Source: Fimbriimonas sp.
Lineage (GTDB): Bacteria; Armatimonadota; Fimbriimonadia; Fimbriimonadales; Fimbriimonadaceae
Assembly: GCA_031292555.1 (NCBI GenBank)
Contig: JARLGV010000051.1
Location: 62,001-126,000, forward strand
Reading direction: 5' to 3'
Length of the DNA stretch: 64,000 bases
The translations under genes and the position numbers were made by a program. Below the pieces are notes generated by a model. The model searched no databases. It was not told where the DNA came from and was given only the letters and a program-made list of their open reading frames with translations. Positions 16,600 to 24,483 of this stretch are shown one piece after another (the first letter of the stretch is position 1; every line of letters starts with the position of its first letter).

Positions 16600-18318
16600 C
16601 TACTTCAAGTTCTGAGCCGGATAGAACCGCCAAGCCGCCTTGAAATCGGTCGTCAGGGGCAAGTTTTCCAGGCTCGCGCGAACCATCTCGATCGGAATCG
16701 AGTTCTCGTGGAGGATGGAGTCGTGGAATTGCTTGTTCGTCATCTTCCCGCTGTCCACCAACTCGTGACGGAGGGAGCGGATCTGCAGACCGCCCAGCAT
16801 GTAGGCCGCCTGGTAGAGCGGCTCGTAGCCGCCCCCGAACGAGCGCCGGACCTCGGCCGCCGCATTGTCCCGTTCGTGCCCCACTCGGTCGACCAGGAAA
16901 TCGACGCACTGCTGCGGTGACATCTTGCCGGTGTGGAAGCTGAAGGAGAAGATGATGCGGGCGCAACGGTGCATGCGCCAAAACAGCATGCCGATGCGAT
17001 CCTCGGGCGACTTCGGAAACCCGAGATCCCACATGAGCATCTCCCAGTACAGCGCCCAACCTTCGATCCAAAACGGTGTGTCGAACATCTGCCGGTACGA
17101 CCGGTAACGCTCCTGCATGTAGCCCTGTAGGTGGTGCCCCGGAATCAACTCGTGGAAAACGGTGGCGCGCGCGAAATGGCGGTTATTCCCGCGCATGCTC
17201 ATCATCTTCTGGTCGTGCGACATCGTGTCGGTGGGGTACGAGACCTGGATCTCTTCGCCGCCCAGGAAGAACGGATTGACCAGTTGCCGTTCAGGGGACA
17301 TCATGCTCATGCGATACCCCTCGATCGCGAGGGGAGGAACCGTGACGAGGTCCCGTTCGGTGACGAATTTGGTCGCCTCTTCGGCAAGGAAGCGGATGAG
17401 TTCCGGCTGCTTTCCGGGCTCGACGTACTGCTGCTTCACATGTTCGAGCGCCCTTTTCCAGTCGTCGCCGTAGCCGAGGTCGTGAGACGCCCTCTTCATC
17501 TCGCCCTCGCACCAGGCGAATTCCTTGTTGGTGATCGCGATCAGTTCTTCCGGCTTGTACGGAATCATCGCGTCGTCCAGCGCCTCTTGTAGGGCCGCCT
17601 CGCCGATCGGGTCGCCGATGATCGTCGTCTTGTCGTCCGCTTTGATCCCGACAAGTTTGTCGCGCACCGCGTTGGCGTACTCGTCCAAGGCCTTGTCCGC
17701 CTCTTTGTACGGTTCGGCCACCCACCAAGAGAACAGGGGATCGTAGCCGTTGTAGAACTTGAACCAGTCGCCGAACGAGCTTCGAAGCCGGTGAAGGGTG
17801 GAGACGGCCCGGTTGGCGACGGTGCGATCGATCTTGACGCCCTTCTCCACCGTCTGCTGGGAGGAGTGGATCTGCTTGATCAGGTCGTTGATCTGGGTCG
17901 CGCACTTCTGCGGCTCGACCGGCGACATGTTCTGCCAAGCCTCCTCCAAGCCCACGATTACTTTTGCGAACGGCAGGATCGGCACCATCTCGTCCTGGCG
18001 CTTCTTCGCCTGGCCCAGGAGCTTCACCTCGTGTTCGAGATAGTTCTTGAAGAGCAGGTAGTCCACCTGGCCGGGGTGGCTCATCGACGCGAACGGGTGC
18101 TTGGGCAGGTCGGCGAGCCAGCCGCGGTAGAACGTCGCCATCCGGTCGTGCTGCACCGTCGAGAGCGGTACGGTATAGCGTCGCCGGAGCACTTCGAGGT
18201 CGGCCTGGAATCGTTCGAGTGTGAACCTCATCTCACTCGAGGACGGATCGGAAGTTTGAGCGGAAGCGTTCATCGCGACGAACGATACCAGAATGATTGA
18301 AGCTTGAACCATTCGCAT
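16600..18318 (-). CDS. DUF885 family secreted zinc peptidase-like protein
   Basis: 572 residues with a signal peptide (MVQASIILVSFVAMNASAQ). The DUF885 signature is clear: HELIPGHH (His389, Glu390, His395/His396), then WIEGWALYWE with Glu419 as the expected third zinc ligand. The family is annotated as putative metallopeptidases with the HExxxGH arrangement; substrates are mostly unknown, and its closest enzymology is dipeptidase-like. The length is near the family norm. It lies 36 bases before proS on the same strand order (proS upstream), so the two may be co-transcribed, although the functions do not obviously connect. Confidence 0.88.
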   Translation of the reverse strand: MRMVQASIILVSFVAMNASAQTSDPSSSEMRFTLERFQADLEVLRRRYTVPLSTVQHDRMATFYRGWLADLPKHPFASMSHPGQVDYLLFKNYLEHEVKLLGQAKKRQDEMVPILPFAKVIVGLEEAWQNMSPVEPQKCATQINDLIKQIHSSQQTVEKGVKIDRTVANRAVSTLHRLRSSFGDWFKFYNGYDPLFSWWVAEPYKEADKALDEYANAVRDKLVGIKADDKTTIIGDPIGEAALQEALDDAMIPYKPEELIAITNKEFAWCEGEMKRASHDLGYGDDWKRALEHVKQQYVEPGKQPELIRFLAEEATKFVTERDLVTVPPLAIEGYRMSMMSPERQLVNPFFLGGEEIQVSYPTDTMSHDQKMMSMRGNNRHFARATVFHELIPGHHLQGYMQERYRSYRQMFDTPFWIEGWALYWEMLMWDLGFPKSPEDRIGMLFWRMHRCARIIFSFSFHTGKMSPQQCVDFLVDRVGHERDNAAAEVRRSFGGGYEPLYQAAYMLGGLQIRSLRHELVDSGKMTNKQFHDSILHENSIPIEMVRASLENLPLTTDFKAAWRFYPAQNLK

Positions 18319-18354
18319 GCGGAATAGGATAACGGGTTTTTCAGAACCGTGGTC

Positions 18355-20112
18355 CTAGCCGTCCCAAGTCGGAACGTCCACAAGGCTCCGCTCGATCTCG
18401 CCAAACTGCTCGGCGATGAACCGCTTGAGCGTAGCCGCCGCTTCTTCGACCGGCACGAACTCCCGCCGGCCGTCCTTCCGGAAGATCACCTCGACGTTGC
18501 CGCCCTTCAGCGAACGCTCGGAGATGACCACCTGAATGGGAAGGCCACGAAGCTCCGAATCGGCGAACTTCACGCCTGCCGATGCCTCGCGATCGTCGTA
18601 AAGCACTTCGATTCCGGCATCCACCAGTTCGCGGTACAGCGCCTCCGGACGCTCCGTCTGCCGGCATAGCGAGACCAACGACACGTGATACGGGGCGATC
18701 GAAATCGGTATGCATAGCCCCTTGTCGTCGAGGTGCTCTTCGACCACGCACGCGAAGAGGCGGCCGACACCGATGCCGTACGAACCCATGACGATCGGGC
18801 GCGCTTCGCCGTTCTCGTCGGTGTAGGTCGCCTTGTTCGCCTCCGTGTATTTCGTTCCCAACTGGAAGATGTTGCCGACTTCGACGCCGCGCTTGAGGTG
18901 AAGCGGATCGCCGGAGACCACGCTGAGATCGCCTTCCTGCGCCTCCGCGATATCGCCCACCCGATCCGCTTCGTAGTCCCGGCCGTAGTTCGTGCCGGTC
19001 AGGTGCCATCCCTCGCGGTTGGCGCCCGCGACCAGGTTGCTCTGCCCGGCGACCGACGTATCGGCCACCACGATCGCGAGGGACCGGTCGACGCCAATCG
19101 CCGATCCGTAGCCGGGCACCGCTCCGCCCGCGAGGATCTCTTCGCGATCCGCCGGGCGAAGGTTGAGAACGCCGGCGAGATTGCGAAGCTTTATCAGGTT
19201 GACCTCCATGTCCCCGCGGATCAAGGCGATGACGAGCATTTCCTTGCCACCGACCAACGACCCCATCTGAAACACCGCTTTGGCCGTCTGGCAAGGCGAG
19301 ATTGCGAGGAACGCCGCCAAATCCGCGATCGTCGTGACGTTCGGGGTTTCGACCTCCTTCATAGACTCGGGCTCGCCTCCATCGAACGGCTTCCTCTGGA
19401 ATACCGCCGCCTCCTGGTTGGCCGCGTAGTCTCCCGACTCGGAGATCGCCAGAGTGTCCTCCCCGATCGGCGTCAGATACATGAACTCGTGGGCCTGCTT
19501 GCCGCCCATCATCCCGACGTCGCTGCCCACCGCAACCAACGGCAGGCACACCCGGCGGCCGATCCGGTGGTAGGCCTGGTAGTGCCGGGAGTATTGGCGT
19601 TTGAGGCCGGCCTCGTCGACGTCCAGGGAGTACGAGTCCTTCATGACGAACTCACGAACGCGGATCAGTCCGCCGCGCGCCCGAGCCTCGTCGCGGAACT
19701 TGGTCTGGATTTGGTAGACCAGCATCGGCAGCTGACGATAGGACTTCACGAACGAAGCCGCCAGCGCCCCCACGACCTCTTCGTGCGTCATCGCGAGCGC
19801 CATGTCGTGCCCGCGACGGTCCTTGAATCGGACCATCGATTCGTCGATCTCGTCCCACCGGCCGGTTCTCTGCCAGATCTCGGCGGGATGAACGACCGGC
19901 ATGTTCAGCTCTTGCCCCCCGATCGCGTCGATCTCTTCGCGTAAGATCTGCTCCACCTTGCGAAGCGACCTCCACGCGAGCGGGAGATAGGAGAAGATGC
20001 CGGTCGCCAACTTGTCGACGTAACCCGCCCGCACAAGCATTTGCTGGGACGGGATCTGCTCCTCTGCCGGGGCATCGCGTCGTGTATCGCCGAACAGGTG
20101 GGAGACTCTCAT
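18355..20112 (-). CDS. proS: proline--tRNA ligase
   Basis: 585 residues, the length of bacterial-type ProRS with an editing insertion. It begins MRVSHLFGDTRRDAPAEEQI, matching the common start (xxSxxFxxTxRExPxDAE). Motif 2 is seen as RVREFVMKDSYS. The INS editing domain occupies about residues 225-390, and motif 3 is GSYGIGVGR, followed by the anticodon-binding domain. It charges tRNA-Pro with proline in the cytoplasm and hydrolyses mischarged alanyl-tRNA-Pro through the INS domain. It is divergent from the NUDIX gene, with 89 bases between them. This is a housekeeping gene and gives a good phylogenetic marker for the contig. Confidence 0.97.
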   Translation of the reverse strand: MRVSHLFGDTRRDAPAEEQIPSQQMLVRAGYVDKLATGIFSYLPLAWRSLRKVEQILREEIDAIGGQELNMPVVHPAEIWQRTGRWDEIDESMVRFKDRRGHDMALAMTHEEVVGALAASFVKSYRQLPMLVYQIQTKFRDEARARGGLIRVREFVMKDSYSLDVDEAGLKRQYSRHYQAYHRIGRRVCLPLVAVGSDVGMMGGKQAHEFMYLTPIGEDTLAISESGDYAANQEAAVFQRKPFDGGEPESMKEVETPNVTTIADLAAFLAISPCQTAKAVFQMGSLVGGKEMLVIALIRGDMEVNLIKLRNLAGVLNLRPADREEILAGGAVPGYGSAIGVDRSLAIVVADTSVAGQSNLVAGANREGWHLTGTNYGRDYEADRVGDIAEAQEGDLSVVSGDPLHLKRGVEVGNIFQLGTKYTEANKATYTDENGEARPIVMGSYGIGVGRLFACVVEEHLDDKGLCIPISIAPYHVSLVSLCRQTERPEALYRELVDAGIEVLYDDREASAGVKFADSELRGLPIQVVISERSLKGGNVEVIFRKDGRREFVPVEEAAATLKRFIAEQFGEIERSLVDVPTWDG

Positions 20113-20201
20113 GATTGAGCCCTATTCTGTACCCCATCCGGCACTCCGGTGGCGATTGCTGAGTCGAACCCCCGAACGACACCAGGTATTCTTAATGTCC
20201 C

Positions 20202-20660
20202 GTGCGCGAGGTCACCCCCAAACCAGAAATCCAACGCCTCGCGGCCTATGGACTCATTGTCAAGGACGGAAAGATCCTGCTGTGCCGGCTGACCAACCTC
20301 ACCGGTTCCGAAGGCATGTGGACTTTGCCGGGCGGCAAGGTCGAATTCGGGGAGCATCCAGACAGCACGCTCGTGCGGGAAGTGCTGGAAGAGACCGGTT
20401 TGAAGGTGTCGCACCAGGGCATTCTCACCGTGAACTCGGAGCTTTTCCACTTCTCGGACGCGCGCATGCATGCGATCCGACTGATCTACCGAGCCAGAGT
20501 CGAAGGCGGCAAGTTGGCCTACGAGAAGGGCGGCACCACCGACATCTGCGAGTGGTTCACCCCGGATGAAGTGCGGCATCTTCCCCTCGTCTCCCTCGCC
20601 AAACTCGGCATGAGGCTCGCCAAAGAGCACGGTCTGTTCACGCCCCTAGAAGCCCAGTGA
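20202..20660 (+). CDS. NUDIX hydrolase
   Basis: 152 residues. The Nudix box is complete: G-K-V-E-F-G-E, seven residues, then REVLEETGL (G-x5-E-x7-REUxEExGU), spanning about residues 45-67. Such enzymes hydrolyse nucleoside diphosphates linked to another group; the substrate is not predictable here. The start is GTG at 20202 with no visible ribosome binding site; a TATTCT hexamer ends 9 bases before it, so a leaderless transcript is possible. An unrelated housekeeping gene (proS) lies divergently upstream and a membrane transporter follows with its own promoter. Confidence 0.92.
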   Translation: MREVTPKPEIQRLAAYGLIVKDGKILLCRLTNLTGSEGMWTLPGGKVEFGEHPDSTLVREVLEETGLKVSHQGILTVNSELFHFSDARMHAIRLIYRARVEGGKLAYEKGGTTDICEWFTPDEVRHLPLVSLAKLGMRLAKEHGLFTPLEAQ

Positions 20661-20711
20661 GCTTCGCCCGGCAGACCCGCGCGAAACCGCTTCGTTTTCC
20701 CGCAACTTCCT

Positions 20712-20740
20712 TTGCAGGAATCCCCCGGATCTCTTAGAAT
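20712..20740 (+). promoter_or_regulatory. sigma70-type promoter giving a near-leaderless mRNA
   Basis: TTGCAG (20712-20717), a 17-base spacer, and TAGAAT (20735-20740). Transcription would start near 20747, within a few bases of the ATG at 20750, leaving no room for a ribosome binding site. Hexamers and spacing are seen directly; the start site is inferred. Confidence 0.55.
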
Positions 20741-20749
20741 CTATATTCG

Positions 20750-22741
20750 ATGCCCCGCGAGCCAGCGCCGCAGAAAGCGGCGCCCATACCTGAAGCGATC
20801 GAAAGTCCAACGAGACCGGATTTCGAAGAGGGCTTCACTCTTAAAACCTTCATCGGGGCGTTGTTTATCGCGTTGTTCATGCTTCCTGGCGGCATGTACC
20901 TCGGCCTCGTCGCCGGACAAGGAGTCGGCGACGCCGCCGAATGGGTCACCATCGTTCTGTTCGCCGAGGTAGCCCGCCGATCCTATGCGCCGCTCAAGAA
21001 GCAGGAGATCTACATCCTCTTCTACATGGCGGCCTCGCTCACGGCGGTGGTGAACGCGGAACGGGGCTTGGCGGGCGGTCCGTTTTCCAACCTGATCTGG
21101 AACGCCTATTTCGTCAGTTCGGCGGCGGCCAAGCCGATCGCGAGCCAGATTCCGCACTGGGCGGTGCCCGGCGCGCTCAGCCACGCCGTCATGAATCGGG
21201 AGTTGTGGCACCCCGACTGGTGGCGCCCGATCGGCCTGCTCCTGTTGACCGACCTGTGCGGGCGGCTCAGCTATCTGGGAATGGGGTACGCGCTGTTCCG
21301 CGTCACCAACGACATCGAGAAGCTGCCGTTCCCGTACGCGCCGGTCGCGGCGTCGGGCGCGACCGCCCTCAGCGAAGCCGGAACCGAAAGCTGGCGCTGG
21401 GGCATCTTCTCCACCGGCACCGTCATCGGGCTCCTGTTCGGCCTCCTGTACGTCGGCGTTCCCGTCCTCACCGGCACCCTTTTCGGACATTCCTTCGAAC
21501 TGCTGCCCATCCCGTTCGCCGACTACACGACGAACGTTCAGAACATCGCCCCCGCCGCGATCGTCGGCCTGAGTTTCAGCCTCGGCAACGTGTTTCTGGG
21601 GTTTGTGCTGCCCTACGAGATCGTGCTGGGCTCGATGGTGGCCAGCGTGTTCGCGATGGTGCTGATGAACCCGCTGCTGTATCACGCCGGGTTGTTGCCC
21701 AGCTATCGTCCAGGGTCGGACGCGCTTACCGCCAAGATCAGCGTGGACATGGATTTCTGGCTGTCGATCGGCATCGGCGTAAACATGGCGATCGCCTGCA
21801 TCGGCATCGGCCTGGTCTACAAGACGTTCCGGGACGCCCGGCGCTTCCGGACGGAGCGCAATTTCAGTCTGGCGCCGCCGCCCGGCCGCGGCGACGTGCC
21901 GATCTTCGTGGCGATCGCCTGTTGGCTCAGCTCCACGACCATCCTCGTGGTGCTTTCCCACTATCTCGTGCCCGGCTTCCCGACTTGGCTGCTGATCGCC
22001 TTCGGCTTCTTCTGGAGTCCGCTCAACTCGTACATCTCGGCCCGTATGGTCGGCCTCACCGGCCGGGGCGTCTCGTTCCCGTACCTCAAGGAGATGAGCG
22101 TTATTGCGACCGGGTACAAGCGGGTGGACGTTTGGTACGCCCCCATCCCGTTGCAGGACCAGGGCGGCGCGGCCCAACGGTTCCGGGAGGTCGAACTGAC
22201 CGGCACCAAGCTGCACAGCATCTTCAAAGCCGAGTTGGTGATGTACCCGCTCATCTTCATCGCGTCGTTCGGGTTCTGGGCCTTCTTTTGGAACTCGAAC
22301 GCGCTGCCAAGCGGCCAGTTCCCTTACGCCCAGAAGTTCTGGCCGATTCAGGCGCAGTGGCAGGCGGTGCTCCAGCAGATCAACGTGCCACACCCGAACG
22401 GCGAGATCGGTTGGTTCGCGAAGGCGATCAAGCCCGCCTACATCGCCATCGGAACGGCGGGTGGCCTCGTGCTCTACGGCCTTTGCGGCGTGTTCAAGAT
22501 CCCGCTCATGTTCTTCTACGGCTTCGCAGGCGGCCTCGGGCTGTTCCCGGCCAACACCCTCCCCCAGTTCCTGGGCGCCTGGGCGGGAAAGCGGTACCTC
22601 GCGAAGCGCTACGGCTATGAGAACTGGCTGCGCTACGCGCCGGTCCTGCTAGCCGGATTCAGTTGCGGCACCGGCCTGATCGCCCTCGCCTCGATCTCGA
22701 TCGCCCTCATCTCGCGCGCCGTCGCCAAGCTTCCGTACTGA
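20750..22741 (+). CDS. OPT-superfamily-like multi-pass transporter
   Basis: 663 residues with about 14-16 hydrophobic segments. A cytoplasmic N-terminus is followed by LKTFIGALFIALFMLPGGMYLGL, and the segment EKLPFPYAPVAASGATAL resembles the conserved region of oligopeptide transporter (OPT/YSL) family proteins, as do the closing GLGLFPANTLPQFLGAW and the small-residue-rich helices. OPT proteins import peptides or metal chelates by proton symport. The sequence is divergent from classical members, so the substrate is unknown. The gene stands alone with its own promoter and is followed by a gene-poor region. Confidence 0.65.
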   Translation: MPREPAPQKAAPIPEAIESPTRPDFEEGFTLKTFIGALFIALFMLPGGMYLGLVAGQGVGDAAEWVTIVLFAEVARRSYAPLKKQEIYILFYMAASLTAVVNAERGLAGGPFSNLIWNAYFVSSAAAKPIASQIPHWAVPGALSHAVMNRELWHPDWWRPIGLLLLTDLCGRLSYLGMGYALFRVTNDIEKLPFPYAPVAASGATALSEAGTESWRWGIFSTGTVIGLLFGLLYVGVPVLTGTLFGHSFELLPIPFADYTTNVQNIAPAAIVGLSFSLGNVFLGFVLPYEIVLGSMVASVFAMVLMNPLLYHAGLLPSYRPGSDALTAKISVDMDFWLSIGIGVNMAIACIGIGLVYKTFRDARRFRTERNFSLAPPPGRGDVPIFVAIACWLSSTTILVVLSHYLVPGFPTWLLIAFGFFWSPLNSYISARMVGLTGRGVSFPYLKEMSVIATGYKRVDVWYAPIPLQDQGGAAQRFREVELTGTKLHSIFKAELVMYPLIFIASFGFWAFFWNSNALPSGQFPYAQKFWPIQAQWQAVLQQINVPHPNGEIGWFAKAIKPAYIAIGTAGGLVLYGLCGVFKIPLMFFYGFAGGLGLFPANTLPQFLGAWAGKRYLAKRYGYENWLRYAPVLLAGFSCGTGLIALASISIALISRAVAKLPY

Positions 22742-22840
22742 GGTGCGACGGCGGTTACCCGCCAACGTTAGGGCTTGGCTCAAGGACCACCCTCGATTCG
22801 TCCTTCACTTCGTTCCCACGTCCTGCTCCTGGCTACATGA

Positions 22841-23326
22841 TCATTCGCCTTCTTTTATTACCTCCTCAATGCGGCTCATCCAAGGCTCAGGGAGCCTCAT
22901 CTTGCACTCCGGCTCAATGAGAGTAGATATCCTGATGATGCGGAGACGTCGACGTTTGCGACTGCGCAGTCTCATTTTCAGGATCTTGTCAAGGTATTTG
23001 AGGGTCTTGGCCTCATCACCAGCGCAATGCGCGGCATAGGTCAGTAACTGTCCCGTATAACTTAGGTTCGCCGCGGGCGATCTTGTATCCTCGTATGAAA
23101 TGCTTGCCTCAAGTTCCTGCAGAGCCTGAGCTGGCCTACCCGACCTGTCGAAGATGTAGTACCCTGCCAAATGAAGCCTTCCGAGATCCGCTGCTTGCAA
23201 TGCCGAACCGTCGGGACTTGCGATCGAGCGAAGTTCCTCCCATTCGCCTAGGACATTTGGACCAAAGTCTTCCCTAAAGCAGGCTTCTAGGAGGAGACGT
23301 ATCCGTTCTGAAGCATTGTGGTTCAT
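22841..23326 (-). CDS. small helical hypothetical protein
   Basis: 161 residues from ATG at 23326 (MNHNASER); the frame extends 34 codons further upstream but that part has no protein-like character. It is mostly alpha-helical and TPR-like in texture (DLGRLHLAGYYIFDRSG, LSYTGQLLTYAAHCAGDEAKTLKYLDKIL) with a basic patch RSRKRRRLRIIR near residue 125. No family is recognised. It lies in a gene-poor, less GC-rich patch with a broken neighbour on the same strand, so recent arrival or decay is possible. The helical content resembles immunity or bystander proteins, but there is no toxin gene nearby. Confidence 0.45.
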   Translation of the reverse strand: MNHNASERIRLLLEACFREDFGPNVLGEWEELRSIASPDGSALQAADLGRLHLAGYYIFDRSGRPAQALQELEASISYEDTRSPAANLSYTGQLLTYAAHCAGDEAKTLKYLDKILKMRLRSRKRRRLRIIRISTLIEPECKMRLPEPWMSRIEEVIKEGE

Positions 23327-23647
23327 TGTCGCGCTCTGCATTCCCGGTGTGCGCTTGACTTGCCGCGCGCTAGCTGGCGTAGGGCTGCTATCGGCGTTGT
23401 CGCTGCATTCAACGGTTGCAATGCACACCTCGAAGATTTGCCTGATGCCTGCACCGGCTGGTATAGCACACTAATCCCTTTGCAGAGCTTCTTGATGAGA
23501 TGGAACTATATGCCCACGTGTGCTCCTTGCTCCGCGCCTGGCAAAGGGACGAGCCAGAATAGAGAAATGGCATAAGAAAGTTCAGGGCTATTCTGCAAAT
23601 GATCCTATCGGTTCGACAACCCAGTAGGAGGCAAAGCCACAGGTCCA
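23327..23647. other. gene-free stretch
   Basis: Open frames here are short, with Cys/Ser/Arg-rich translations and no recognisable motif. I see no hairpin, promoter or repeat that I would defend. Confidence 0.4.
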
Positions 23648-23923
23648 TTATCGCTCCGTCGCGCCAAAATCCACTAATCTGTGGTCGCGATCGAAGAGGA
23701 TGACCAGTTCTTGTTTTCACTCAGTATTCTCAATAATACGGTGGTAGCTACCCATGCTGTACACGAGGGCTACGTCCAAGCGAGCGTCTCCGCTGTAGTG
23801 AATGGACTCTGCCAGGTCCGCCAAATCATCACCCGAACTCACTGAATCTGGAGTGCCGAGGAGGCCGACTACCTGGTCCAACGAAGCTACTTTTCCCAGT
23901 TCCGTAAGTGCACCGCTCTGCAT
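23648..23923 (-). pseudogene. small gene interrupted by one in-frame TGA
   Basis: From ATG at 23923 (possibly 23977) the frame reads LTELGKVASLDQVVGLLG, TPDSVSSGDDLADL, LDVALVYSMGSYHRIIENTE, then TGA at 23719-23717. Without any frame change it continues KQELVILFDRDHRLVDFGATER to TAA at 23648. The sequence after the stop is protein-like and of the same character, so a single Trp (TGG) or Arg (CGA) to TGA change is the simplest reading. The intact product would be about 91 residues. The pattern 'LG.PD ... Y ... FD...RL.DFG' is like small SmpA-like or immunity-type proteins, but I cannot assign a family. A sequencing error is the alternative. Confidence 0.55.
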
Positions 23924-23977
23924 TCCAGATTCGTACCTACGGCCCGAGCAACTTGGCAAGTGGGGTCGCGACAACAT

Positions 23978-24483
23978 CAGCGGACACTACTGCAGTCTTT
24001 GCCATCGGTCTCATGACAACGCCCTCCAGATTCGCGTTGTGGCGTGGGTACCGATGTGCCGAAAACTCCAAGGCACAGAGCTGTGGCACGTCAAACAGCA
24101 GCGTAGGCAATGAAAATTACCCAGGATGAAGCTCAACCCCACTCCCCCGTTGAGCCCATTGCGTCACTGCGTGACATTTCTTCCCACGCCCTGATACCGC
24201 CTTCGAATCAAGTGTAGCGAAGGAGCGACAACAACACAGTAGTAGATCGTAAACCGCCTTGAAGCGGTTTGACAGATTGCGACCAAGTGCAATACGGTAG
24301 CGGGGAAGGATTGCGGTGTGGAAGGATATAGTCGGGTGTGGCGGGCGGCTGCCAACGGCAGTTGCCGCTAGTCGCCTTATATTGCCCTCGATACGACTTA
24401 GCGATGGCACACCCAGCGAAGGAAGGCGCTGGAAGAGGTGTGGCCATCAAGCCCGCTCACCGCCTGCTTATGTACCTGTCGCC
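23978..24483. other. gene-free stretch with small hairpins
   Basis: No convincing gene. It contains AAACCGC-CTTGAA-GCGGTTT (24249-24268), a perfect 7-bp stem; CTGCC-AAC-GGCAG (24349-24361); and, near 24160-24180, a segment 'GTCACTGCGTGACAT' followed by TTCTTCCC that resembles 'GTCGCTGCGCGACAT...TTCCCC' at about 26370-26395 in the other repeat-rich gap. This suggests decayed copies of a dispersed intergenic element. Confidence 0.4.

Noticed and set aside
20741-22393. 550-residue minus-strand frame opposite the OPT-like gene (and similar long antisense frames at 18341-19549 and 33343-35589)
   Set aside because: Shadows of GC-rich coding sequence: charged, low-hydrophobicity translations without motifs, whereas the opposite strand encodes recognisable families.
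23409-23720. 103-residue open frame overlapping the end of the broken gene
   Set aside because: It runs in another frame over the intact 3' half of the pseudogene and has low-complexity Ser/Cys/Arg content.
24117-24410. 97-residue open frame on the minus strand
   Set aside because: Cys- and Arg-rich translation without domain character, overlapping small palindromes; more likely a decayed intergenic element.
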